From Desulfomonilia bacterium (GTDB taxonomy: Bacteria > Desulfobacterota > Desulfomonilia > UBA1062): a stretch of DNA of 40,774 bases. A model generated the notes under the pieces. It did no database searches, was not told the origin of the DNA, and saw only the letters and a list, made by a program, of their open reading frames with translations. Where the stretch lies: contig DATCTV010000011.1 in assembly GCA_036567785.1 (NCBI GenBank), positions 1 through 40,774 of the forward strand, given 5' to 3'. Shown here piece by piece: positions 8,338-16,008 of the stretch. Each line of letters begins with the position of its first letter. Within the stretch, counting starts at the first letter, position 1. The translations under genes and the position numbers were made by a program.

Positions 8338-10347
8338 ATGCCTGTAACTATAAATACTTTGAGAATGCCAAGACTCCCGCTCGAATGCAGAATCGACCTT
8401 ACCTACCGCTGCAACAACTCATGTCTGCACTGCTGGCTCAGACTCCCTGCCGATGCGCCTGAAAAAGAAAACGAAATGTCCTTTGATGAGATTTCAAGCT
8501 TTGTCGGTGAAGCAAGAAAGATGGGCTGCCGCAAGTGGAGCATTTCAGGCGGTGAGCCAATGATCAGGCCTGATTTTAAAGATATTTTCGAGTTGATAAC
8601 CTCTAAATGTACCGGCTACACCCTTAACACAAACGGCACGCTTATAACGCCAAAGATTGCCAAAGCAATGGCTCGCAAAGGATCAAAGATGGTTGCCATT
8701 TATGGCGCAACGCCTGAGACCTATGAGAAGGTCACGGGCAACCCGCATGGATTCGAACAGGTTATGAGGGGCCTTTCATACCTGAAGGAAGCAGGTACCG
8801 GGTTCATTGTTCAGCTTATTCCAATGCGCGCAAACTGGCATGAATGGGAGAAAATGCAGGAACTGGCAAAACGCTTCAGCAAACACTGGCGCGTCGGGGC
8901 CCCCTGGCTTTACCTCTCGTCCAGCGGCTCGCCTGAAAGAAACCGCCAGATCGAGGCACAGAGGCTTGACCCTGCTGACGTCATCGAGCTCGACAAGCCC
9001 AATCCTTCGGATGATGAACGATTTCTTGAAATAATGAATACCGAAAAAGCAGAATCGTCATGCGGCTTTGTTTCCACCAATGACGACCGGTTGTTTGCAA
9101 GATGCATCGCATGCCGTCGCGATTTCCACATTGACCCGTATGGCGGGATTTCCTGGTGCAGCTTCATAAAAGACCCTGAGTTTCGTTACGACCTGAGGAA
9201 AGGCTCTGTCAAAGACGCCTGGGAAAACTTCATTCCCTCATGCACCGACAAGGTTCATGGTGGAGATGAATGGAGGAAGCACTGCGGCTCCTGCCCCATC
9301 CGCTCCGGCTGCCGCTGGTGTGCGGTCTATGCTTATCTTGAAACAGGCAGGTATTCGGCACCTTTACCTTATCTGTGCGAGGTCGCTAAAGAGGCGCAAA
9401 AGTTCAAGGCCGACTGGAAGAAAAACCACCGCAAATATTTTCAGATTGCAGGAATCACGGTACGGATGGAAAGCGACCTCGACCTGAGCAAAATCAGATT
9501 CAAGAATGAACTTGAAGCATTTGAAACAAGCGGCCCCGGTGAAGACAATGTATCGTTCAGGCACATATTCGAACTGCCTGACCTTGCAGGCAAAGATCTT
9601 GGGACAGAGCTCTACCGCAAGCCTCCCTGGGCTATTTCCAGAAAGAACGGGGCATGGTTTTACAAAGGCATTTCGCCTGAGCCAGATGACCCATCCATTC
9701 ACAGGGTCGCTGTATTCAACAATGACCATACGAGAGGAACCATATACAGCAGGCCAGACTATAAAACACGGATTATTAAGGACGGATGGTATTCTCTTTC
9801 GCTTTTTCCAACCGACCAGATATGGCTTGGCCCCCTGCTGCCTGACAGAAATGCAGTGTTGATTCATTCGGCAGCAGCAATTGTCAATGGCTCAGGCCTT
9901 GTTTTTGTCGGGCATTCGGATGCTGGCAAGTCTACGACAATGGAGATGCTGAAGGCTGCAAGCAGCCAGGGGAAACTAGACGCTGAAATCCTGTGCGATG
10001 ACCGGAATGTCATAAGAAAATGGCAGGAAGGCTGGAAGGTTCACGGCACATGGAGCCACGGCACGACAGCCGATGTCTCCCCGTCGTCGGCCCTGCTTAA
10101 GGCAATCCTGTTTTTGAAACAGGACACCAGGAATATCATCGAACCACTCGACGATAAAAAAGCTATCTGGAAAAAGCTTCTCGCAACACTCATCCGGCCA
10201 ATGGTAACCGCTGAATGGTGGCAGAAAGAGATGGATATACTTGAAGAGATCATTGCCCAGATTCCCTGTTACACCATGCATTTCGACAAATCAGGGGTAA
10301 TCGTAGACAAAATAGCAGAAATGACAACAGGTTCAATCGATGAGTGA
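8338..10347 (+). CDS. Radical SAM/SPASM enzyme fused to an HPr-kinase-like (ScmC-like) P-loop domain
   Basis: A 669-residue two-part protein. The first part has the radical SAM cluster motif CNNSCLHC (Cys25, 29, 32), the SAM-binding ISGGEP motif and an iron-sulfur SPASM region with CIACRRDFH, CGSCPIRSGCRWC and a final Cys in YLCEVAKEA, ending near residue 365. The C-terminal part, about 370-669, has Walker A GHSDAGKST (525-533) and an LCDDRN motif, as in HPr kinase-like proteins such as ScmC and lasso-peptide kinases. It begins the enzyme operon with a CGGAGAA ribosome site and overlaps the next gene by 8 nt. Likely role: modify the Cys-rich peptide core and possibly phosphorylate it. Domains are seen; the chemistry is inferred. 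The fusion is unusual. Confidence 0.88.
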   Translation: MPVTINTLRMPRLPLECRIDLTYRCNNSCLHCWLRLPADAPEKENEMSFDEISSFVGEARKMGCRKWSISGGEPMIRPDFKDIFELITSKCTGYTLNTNGTLITPKIAKAMARKGSKMVAIYGATPETYEKVTGNPHGFEQVMRGLSYLKEAGTGFIVQLIPMRANWHEWEKMQELAKRFSKHWRVGAPWLYLSSSGSPERNRQIEAQRLDPADVIELDKPNPSDDERFLEIMNTEKAESSCGFVSTNDDRLFARCIACRRDFHIDPYGGISWCSFIKDPEFRYDLRKGSVKDAWENFIPSCTDKVHGGDEWRKHCGSCPIRSGCRWCAVYAYLETGRYSAPLPYLCEVAKEAQKFKADWKKNHRKYFQIAGITVRMESDLDLSKIRFKNELEAFETSGPGEDNVSFRHIFELPDLAGKDLGTELYRKPPWAISRKNGAWFYKGISPEPDDPSIHRVAVFNNDHTRGTIYSRPDYKTRIIKDGWYSLSLFPTDQIWLGPLLPDRNAVLIHSAAAIVNGSGLVFVGHSDAGKSTTMEMLKAASSQGKLDAEILCDDRNVIRKWQEGWKVHGTWSHGTTADVSPSSALLKAILFLKQDTRNIIEPLDDKKAIWKKLLATLIRPMVTAEWWQKEMDILEEIIAQIPCYTMHFDKSGVIVDKIAEMTTGSIDE

Positions 10348-11485
10348 TTTTGTACGATATATAAAACTTACCGAGAAAAGGATTGTTACAAAACTTGGAA
10401 ACCTTGACATAGAGCTGACCGAGCGCTGCAATAATGACTGCATTCACTGCTGCATAAATCTGCCGGCCAATGACAGAATGGCTAAAGCCCGTGAGATGGG
10501 TATCGCTCATATAAAGGATTTGCTTGTTCAGGCTCAAAAGCTCGGCTGCATGCAGGTCAGGTTCACAGGTGGGGAACCTCTTCTGCGGCCTGACTTTGAA
10601 GATATTTACCTCTTTGCACGAAAGCTGGGCATGAAAGTACTGATTTTCACCAATGCAAGACTCATAACTGAAAAGCTGGCGGATCTGTTCAAACGCATCC
10701 CGCCTCTTGTAAAAATAGAAATCACTTCTTACGGCATGCATGAGGAATCCTACGAGTCGGTGGCCCGTGTTTCCGGGTCATTTAAACAGTTCTGGCGCGG
10801 TATTAATCTGCTGCTTGAACGTAACATCCCATTTATCGTCAAGTCCGCACTCCTGCCCCGGAACACACATGAAATTGATGAATTTGAATCATGGGCTTCA
10901 GCCATCCCCTGGATGGACAAAAACCCAAAATATTCCATGTTCTTCGATTTGAGAAACAGATGTGACAACGAAGAAAAAAACGCCATGATCAGGTCATTGC
11001 GCCTGTCACCTGAAGAAGGCATGAAAATCCTTACACGCGATGCTGATAAATACCGTAAAGACATCAACGAGTTCGCATCTAAATTCATGAGGCCTGCGGG
11101 CGACAAACTGTTCGGCTGCGGCGCAGGCTGCGGCATGTGCATTGATGCCTATGGAATGGCACAACCTTGCATGGGGGTGCGCAGTCCTGAATTGATATAT
11201 GACACTTCCCGGCATTCGCTTGAATCTGTGCTGGAAATATTCAAAAACTTAAAAGAAATGTGCGCAACGAACCCTGAGTATCTGAGGCGATGTGCCAGAT
11301 GTTTTTTGAAGGGGCTCTGCGAACAGTGCCCTGCAAAATCATGGGCCGAACACCAGACCCTTGACACGCCGGTGGAATACCTGTGCAATATAGCGCATGC
11401 CCAGGCCAGATGGATGGGCTGGCTGGATCAAACGGAATTCGGTTGGGAAGTGACTGACTGGAAAGAAAGAATTACCAGCAACTGA
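10340..11485 (+). CDS. Radical SAM/SPASM peptide maturase 2
   Basis: A 381-residue PqqE-like protein with CNNDCIHC (Cys30, 34, 37), the FTGGEPLLRPDF motif of the SAM site, a conserved CINLPAND tail after the cluster motif that the other two enzymes share as xxLPA, and a SPASM region with CGAGCGMC, CARC, CEQCP and YLCNIAHA. Its start overlaps the previous gene, implying translational coupling. It is probably one of the two SPASM maturases that act on the peptide in SynChlorMet-type cassettes (ScmE/ScmF). Which bond it forms (thioether, C-C or other) cannot be read from sequence. Confidence 0.9.
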   Translation: MSDFVRYIKLTEKRIVTKLGNLDIELTERCNNDCIHCCINLPANDRMAKAREMGIAHIKDLLVQAQKLGCMQVRFTGGEPLLRPDFEDIYLFARKLGMKVLIFTNARLITEKLADLFKRIPPLVKIEITSYGMHEESYESVARVSGSFKQFWRGINLLLERNIPFIVKSALLPRNTHEIDEFESWASAIPWMDKNPKYSMFFDLRNRCDNEEKNAMIRSLRLSPEEGMKILTRDADKYRKDINEFASKFMRPAGDKLFGCGAGCGMCIDAYGMAQPCMGVRSPELIYDTSRHSLESVLEIFKNLKEMCATNPEYLRRCARCFLKGLCEQCPAKSWAEHQTLDTPVEYLCNIAHAQARWMGWLDQTEFGWEVTDWKERITSN

Positions 11486-11510
11486 AAATTATTCTCGGAG
11501 GTTTAATTTT

Positions 11511-11816
11511 ATGGAGGTCAATCTGACAAAAGAAAGCATTTGCCTGCCGTCTGAAGACATAGTTGCCCGTGAAATAGAAGGCGACATCATAATCGTCCCT
11601 CTTGTCGCAGGCATCGGAGATGCTGATGATGAACTGTACACCCTTAATGAGACCGGCAAGGCCATATGGAAGAAACTGGACGGCGGAAAATCGCTTGGTA
11701 AGATTGCGACGGAACTTTCCGACGAGTTCGCATCCGAAGCCGGCGAGATAGAAAAGGATGTTATAGGCTTTGCATCAGAAATGGTCAGCCGCCGCATCCT
11801 TTCAATAAAAAACTGA
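11511..11816 (+). CDS. PqqD-family peptide chaperone (RiPP recognition element)
   Basis: A 101-residue protein with the PqqD winged-helix signature: ELYTLNETGKAIWKKLDGG, then KIATELSDEF and ASEMVSRRIL. PqqD proteins bind the leader of a precursor peptide and hand it to the radical SAM enzyme. It has a good CGGAGG ribosome site and lies between the second and third radical SAM genes, nine nucleotides before the latter. It probably recognises the shared W/PEL/VLVR leader of the three peptides; that is inference. It corresponds to ScmD in the SynChlorMet scheme. Confidence 0.92.
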   Translation: MEVNLTKESICLPSEDIVAREIEGDIIIVPLVAGIGDADDELYTLNETGKAIWKKLDGGKSLGKIATELSDEFASEAGEIEKDVIGFASEMVSRRILSIKN

Positions 11817-11825
11817 AACTCTAAA

Positions 11826-12935
11826 GTGCCTGGAAAACTCGAAATCCAGCAGTTCGGCCTCTGGGACAGGCTGAAGTTGAAACGTTCTCCGATATCGTTC
11901 GATATCGAAATAACCGCCAGATGCAATATGGACTGCCGCCATTGTTATATCAATCTTCCTGCAGGCGATAATGAGGCTCTCTTAAGGGAAATGAGCATCG
12001 ATGAAATCGCATATATTGCCGCTCAGGCCGTCGACATGGGTGCAGCCTGGTGTCTGATTACAGGCGGAGAGCCTCTTCTCCGGAAGGATTTTTCAGAAAT
12101 TTATATGATGCTGAAGAGAAAGGGCCTGCTTGTTTCGGTTTTCACGAACGCCACTCTGTTTAGCGATGAGCACATAAGGCTTTTCAAAAAATATCCGCCG
12201 CGCGATATTGAAACGACCGTTTACGGGGTGACAAAGGAAACCTTCGAGCGTGTAACCCGCCGCCCCGGTTCTTTTGAAAAATTCATTAACGGGCTAAATA
12301 TGCTTACCGATAACGGCATTAGGATACGGCTTAAGACAATGGCGATCAGATCAAACCTCCATGAACAGAATGAAATTGCAGAATTCTGCCGTGCACGGAC
12401 AAAGGACTTCTTCAGGTTTGACCCGCAGCTTCATTTGCGTTTTGACGGTAATGAAAAAAGAAATGATGAAATACGCTCCGAACGCCTGACACCTGAAGAG
12501 ATAATCGAACTGGAGACATCCGATAAGGAGCGGTTCGCTGCTTTGACAAAGAATTGCGGGACTCTGATCAACGAAGAATTCGCACATATGAACTGCAATC
12601 ATTTGTTCCACTGCGGGGCTGGAAAAGGCAGTTTTAATGTCAGTTATGATGGAAGATTCCGCTTATGCTCATCGTTGTGGGCCGAAGGAACGACTTGCGA
12701 CTTGAGGAAGAACAGACTGGAATACGCATGGAATGATCTCGTCCCAAGGGTCCGGGACATGCGTTCGGACAAAAAGTCCTTCCTCGAGACATGCCGGAAA
12801 TGCGCTATCGTCAATCTGTGTCTCTGGTGTCCTGCGCATGCGCACCTGGAAACAGGAGAACTTGACGGCGCAACCCCATATTTCTGCGAGGTCGCGCATA
12901 CACGCGCAGCAGCCATTAAAAAACCGATTGCATAA
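11826..12935 (+). CDS. Radical SAM/SPASM peptide maturase 3
   Basis: A 369-residue protein, GTG start, nine nucleotides after the PqqD gene. Cluster motif CNMDCRHC (Cys33, 37, 40), ITGGEPLLRKDF, and a SPASM region with HCGAGKGSF, LCSSLW, CRKCAIVNLCLWCPAH and YFCEVAHT. It shares the xxLPA segment after the cluster motif with the two upstream enzymes, and all three end their SPASM part with a Y-x-C-(E/N)-(V/I)-A element, so they are paralogues. It is expected to modify the same peptide family. No strong ribosome site is seen, which fits coupling to pqqD. Confidence 0.9.
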   Translation: MPGKLEIQQFGLWDRLKLKRSPISFDIEITARCNMDCRHCYINLPAGDNEALLREMSIDEIAYIAAQAVDMGAAWCLITGGEPLLRKDFSEIYMMLKRKGLLVSVFTNATLFSDEHIRLFKKYPPRDIETTVYGVTKETFERVTRRPGSFEKFINGLNMLTDNGIRIRLKTMAIRSNLHEQNEIAEFCRARTKDFFRFDPQLHLRFDGNEKRNDEIRSERLTPEEIIELETSDKERFAALTKNCGTLINEEFAHMNCNHLFHCGAGKGSFNVSYDGRFRLCSSLWAEGTTCDLRKNRLEYAWNDLVPRVRDMRSDKKSFLETCRKCAIVNLCLWCPAHAHLETGELDGATPYFCEVAHTRAAAIKKPIA

Positions 12936-13182
12936 GGAAAACCCGGGCCTGAAATAGCATGACCGGGTCCGCCCTTACCTGACAGTTTTCTTTTCCAGGA
13001 GGTTGCATGTACTATCCAATATAATCCGACATATTAGGCTGGTGCCGCTGTACATATTCATATGATCTTCTGATATATGCCCGGCTGCAATCTCCCATTC
13101 TTTGAGACTTACAAGACTGCCTTTTCAAGAAACCCCGGAATAAAATTAAAGAACATACCCTGTTTGATGTATGACAGGTATT

Positions 13183-13218
13183 TCGACAATATTGTCGATG
13201 TCATTCGGTCATTGTCGA
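13183..13218 (+). promoter_or_regulatory. Candidate activator binding sites (palindrome plus half-site)
   Basis: TCGACAATATTGTCGA (13183-13198) is a perfect 16-bp palindrome, and its half ATTGTCGA recurs at 13211-13218, 20 bp (two helix turns) downstream. The sites are about 75-110 bp upstream of the predicted start of a sigma-54-like promoter, the usual place for enhancer-binding activators. The sigma-54 activator encoded three genes downstream is the natural candidate to bind here. Confidence 0.6.
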
Positions 13219-13269
13219 GCCAATTTGTTCCATCATTCCTCAACTTATCGATATTCCTAAGTAATTTTC

Positions 13270-13285
13270 TGGCACAGCTTTTGAT
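13270..13285 (+). promoter_or_regulatory. Sigma-54-like promoter of the PepSY/two-component operon
   Basis: TGGCACAGCTTTTGAT carries a perfect -24 TGGCAC and correct spacing to TTGA, one mismatch (A for C) in the -12 element. The predicted start, near 13296, leaves a short leader with the AAAGGAGAG ribosome site before the ATG at 13322. An activator with an intact GAFTGA loop is encoded in the same operon. Confidence 0.6.
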
Positions 13286-13321
13286 TATACATAATCAAAA
13301 AAAACACAAAGGAGAGAAATT

Positions 13322-13933
13322 ATGAAATTAAAGGGAATAATGTTATTTGTTACAGTATTAATGCTGGTCACAATAACAGGGACATCCTGGGCTCGTGTTC
13401 ATGATGAGCGCCTGCAAGCCCAGAAGATTGCGCTTGAAAAAACAGATGTCAGCTTAAGCCAGGTCATAGATTCGATTGAATCCTCTCATCATGTCAAGGT
13501 GATAAGGGCTGAAGTCGAACCTTACAGCCTGTCGGAGGGGCCCATGTGCTATGAGCTTTACGCCTCTGACGGCTCCAGTTCATGGATTGATTCGGTTTTC
13601 ACCTACACAAAGGCAAAGAAATTCTATGTGGATGTAAGGACTGGGAATTTGCTTGGTCAGGGGAAACCGTTCTGGAGATATTTCTATTTCAGTGCTGCCG
13701 GCAAGGCCAATGCCGTTAACCGGGTCAAGCTGTCCATGTCTCAGGCAATTCCGATTGCCGAGAGCGCCACCGGCGGAAAGACGGTACTGGTAAGGGTACA
13801 CAGGGATAGTGGAATTGTCTTCTATCAGATAACAATGATAGTTAACGATTCTCTCAAACGCGTGCTGGTGGATTCCTATAACGGAAAGGTCACTGAAGTG
13901 CCTGCAGACCGGCATGGTCATTTTAAAGACTAG
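13322..13933 (+). CDS. Secreted PepSY-domain protein
   Basis: A 203-residue protein with a cleavable signal peptide (GTSWARVHDE; cleavage near residue 25). Two PepSY-like segments are visible: one from ALEKTDVSLSQVIDSIE to FYVDVRTGNLLG, and one from VKLSMSQAIPIAES to VLVDSYNGKVTEV. PepSY domains occur in protease propeptides and in periplasmic sensory partners of two-component systems. As first gene of the unit with the kinase and regulator, and with a promoter the regulator may control, it could feed a periplasmic signal to the kinase. The start has an AAAGGAGAG ribosome site. Confidence 0.82.
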   Translation: MKLKGIMLFVTVLMLVTITGTSWARVHDERLQAQKIALEKTDVSLSQVIDSIESSHHVKVIRAEVEPYSLSEGPMCYELYASDGSSSWIDSVFTYTKAKKFYVDVRTGNLLGQGKPFWRYFYFSAAGKANAVNRVKLSMSQAIPIAESATGGKTVLVRVHRDSGIVFYQITMIVNDSLKRVLVDSYNGKVTEVPADRHGHFKD

Positions 13934-13967
13934 ACCGGTATCGATGCAGAGGTGTAAGAGGAATGCC

Positions 13968-14366
13968 ATGAAGTACTGCCGCCAATCCTTTCTGCGCCTC
14001 TGCATTCTGATTTTGCTCTGCAAGACCGTATTGGCAGGGTCTGCCCTGGCCGATGATCACATTACAGGAGAGATCCTGACTTTTGATTCCGAACAGCGCA
14101 TTATTATCGTGCAGCCCCACTATGAGCACAAGCATCGGGATAATGTAACCATTCACGTGCCTCGAATGCCGCAGGAGCTTGAAACCGGAATGCTGATTCA
14201 CGTACACGGAAGGTATCGTAAGGATGACCGTTCCCATTTTGATGCTACCCGGGTTAAAATAGAGAACAAGGACCTGACAGGTGTCCGGAAACGGCTGCAA
14301 AAAATAAAAAACTCTATCAAGAGCAGCCAGCCGGAAGACATAAATATGCCGGAGAGTTCCCCTTGA
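13968..14366 (+). CDS. Small secreted protein of the two-component operon
   Basis: A 132-residue protein starting MKYCRQSFLRLCILILLC behind AGAGGAA, with a signal peptide ending around SALAD. The mature part (DHITGEILTFDSEQRIIIVQ, then MPQELETGMLIHVHGRY and DATRVKIE) has the pattern of a small OB-fold or DUF5666-type beta barrel, followed by a lysine-rich helix. I do not recognise a named family. It is 34 nt after the PepSY gene and its stop overlaps the TTG of the kinase, so it is surely co-transcribed. A longer frame back to 13914 overlaps the PepSY gene and is unlikely. Confidence 0.72.
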   Translation: MKYCRQSFLRLCILILLCKTVLAGSALADDHITGEILTFDSEQRIIIVQPHYEHKHRDNVTIHVPRMPQELETGMLIHVHGRYRKDDRSHFDATRVKIENKDLTGVRKRLQKIKNSIKSSQPEDINMPESSP

Positions 14367-15955
14367 AGCCTTTGTTCAAACGCCTTGCCTCGGCTATCAT
14401 CAAGAAGTTTCCCATCGAACGGCTGATTCCGACCTGGAAAGGGAATTTTCTTGTTGTAGGGATCATCGTTGCCGTTGTCCTGGGCTATTCCCTCTGGCAG
14501 GTCAACCGTGCACAGCGTGTCTTCATCTCACAGGTAAAAATCGACGCCCAGATCATCATTGAAGCCATCAAGCTCAATGCAAACAACGCGATCATATCAG
14601 AGACCGTCATCGACGAGGTTGTGCAGTCATTCCTTGACAATTCGGCCCGCTTCATAGATTTCCTCGATTCCATTGAACCTTTTTCAGTCTCCGAACTATC
14701 GGCATTCTGCCGCCAGTCCAACCTTGAATGGGCCGTCATTTATCGCCCGAACGGATTTATGACAAGGGGCCAGGGCCAGGATGTAACAGACGGCAATAAT
14801 CAGCCGAAGATTCAGTCAAAAACATACACATTCAAACGTCAGAGGCTTCCCGGAACAATTACCGTCGGATTCTCTTCCCCTCACATCGATACCCTGAAGC
14901 GCCAGGTGGACCTTCAGCAGACCCTTGAACGGCTCCAGAAACTGCCAGGCATCGCATATATCCGGATTGAAAACACCCCGTTTCAAGACTCCGGTCACAA
15001 GTCCGGCGTCATTCTCCATGATAATAATCGAATCGCTGAAACACGCCTGAGCTTTAACCGCGACAAAACTCTTGTGGTCGGTATTTCTGCAGCCCCTTAT
15101 TACAATGAACGCGATCGTCTGTGGACACAGTTCTTTTTCTTCGCCATCCTTGCAGGCTGCATCGGCGCGCTGGTCTCATGGCTTCTATATTATTATCAGA
15201 CCGCCACTCTCAATCAGGCGCTGAGTTTCGAACGCAGACTGGCCCGGCAGCAGGAGGATGCCGCACTGGGACAGGCTTCGGCAACAATAACACATGAATT
15301 GCGCAACCCACTGAGCGCCATCAGCATGGGACTGCAGCGTTTGGATATCGAGGCCGGAGAATTGACAAGTGAACACAAGGACCTTGTCAATACCATGCTC
15401 AGGGCCCTGCAGCGGACCAACGGGATCATCAGCAACCTGAGCCGCTACACCAGTTCCTTCAAACTACAGTTTCAGCAGGTCGATATAAAGTCAGCCATCA
15501 GCAGGCTCCTCACACTCTACGATGGTATGATAAGCTCCCAGGGCATCGAGGTAACGTTCAATTCCTGCACCGATGCCACTATACCCGGCGATCAGCACCT
15601 TCTGGAGGAGATGCTTGAGAACCTGATTAAAAATGCCATCGAGGCACAGCAGCATGGCGGGTACATCAATATTGATGTGACCCGCCGCGGTGAAATGCTG
15701 GCCATCGAGTTGAAGAATCAGGGCCTTGAAGCAGTCAATGAAAATATCGACCGGATTTTTGAAGCCTACTTTACCACCAAGGCAACCGGTTCCGGACTGG
15801 GGCTTGCTATTGCCAAGCGGATTATAGAAGCCCATGGCGGGAGCATTGACGGCCACAGTCCTCACAAAGGTGAGTTGCATCTTCAAATCTTGCTGCCTTT
15901 GAGCCATGTTCGTGAAGGACATGATGCAGGAAGCACAGGTATCCATGATGAATGA
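14363..15955 (+). CDS. Membrane sensor histidine kinase
   Basis: A 530-residue kinase with TTG start overlapping the previous stop (TTGA) behind CCGGAGAG. Two membrane helices (about 29-46 and 258-278) flank a 210-residue periplasmic sensor region. The H-box is ITHELRNPLSAI with phospho-acceptor His311; the N-box is ENLIKNAIEA; F- and G2-boxes are IFEAYFTTK and GSGLGLAIAKRI. The G1 box, normally D-x-G-x-G, reads LKNQGLEAV, so its ATP-lid aspartate appears to be missing. Activity may be weak or the site rearranged. It is coupled to the downstream sigma-54 activator, its likely phosphorylation partner. Confidence 0.9.
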   Translation: MKPLFKRLASAIIKKFPIERLIPTWKGNFLVVGIIVAVVLGYSLWQVNRAQRVFISQVKIDAQIIIEAIKLNANNAIISETVIDEVVQSFLDNSARFIDFLDSIEPFSVSELSAFCRQSNLEWAVIYRPNGFMTRGQGQDVTDGNNQPKIQSKTYTFKRQRLPGTITVGFSSPHIDTLKRQVDLQQTLERLQKLPGIAYIRIENTPFQDSGHKSGVILHDNNRIAETRLSFNRDKTLVVGISAAPYYNERDRLWTQFFFFAILAGCIGALVSWLLYYYQTATLNQALSFERRLARQQEDAALGQASATITHELRNPLSAISMGLQRLDIEAGELTSEHKDLVNTMLRALQRTNGIISNLSRYTSSFKLQFQQVDIKSAISRLLTLYDGMISSQGIEVTFNSCTDATIPGDQHLLEEMLENLIKNAIEAQQHGGYINIDVTRRGEMLAIELKNQGLEAVNENIDRIFEAYFTTKATGSGLGLAIAKRIIEAHGGSIDGHSPHKGELHLQILLPLSHVREGHDAGSTGIHDE

Positions 15956-16008
15956 CAATGTCTTTGGTCCACGGTAAAATAGATAAAAATATAAAGAACA
16001 GGAACGGT

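Larger units (their letters stand above)
12936..13321 (+). other. Regulatory intergenic region, no gene
   Basis: This 386-bp gap holds a possible terminator hairpin (ACCCGG at 12941-12946 with CCGGGT at 12963-12968, no T-run), an AGGAGG site at about 12999 followed by a five-codon frame (MYYPI) that looks like debris, a 16-bp palindrome with a third half-site, and a sigma-54-like promoter. A possible 82-codon frame at 13077-13325 overlaps the promoter and has no ribosome site or recognisable sequence, so I do not call it. Confidence 0.6.

Noticed and set aside
13077-13325. 82-codon frame between the radical SAM operon and the PepSY gene
   Set aside because: It runs through the palindrome and sigma-54-like promoter, lacks a ribosome site, and has none of the precursor leader features.
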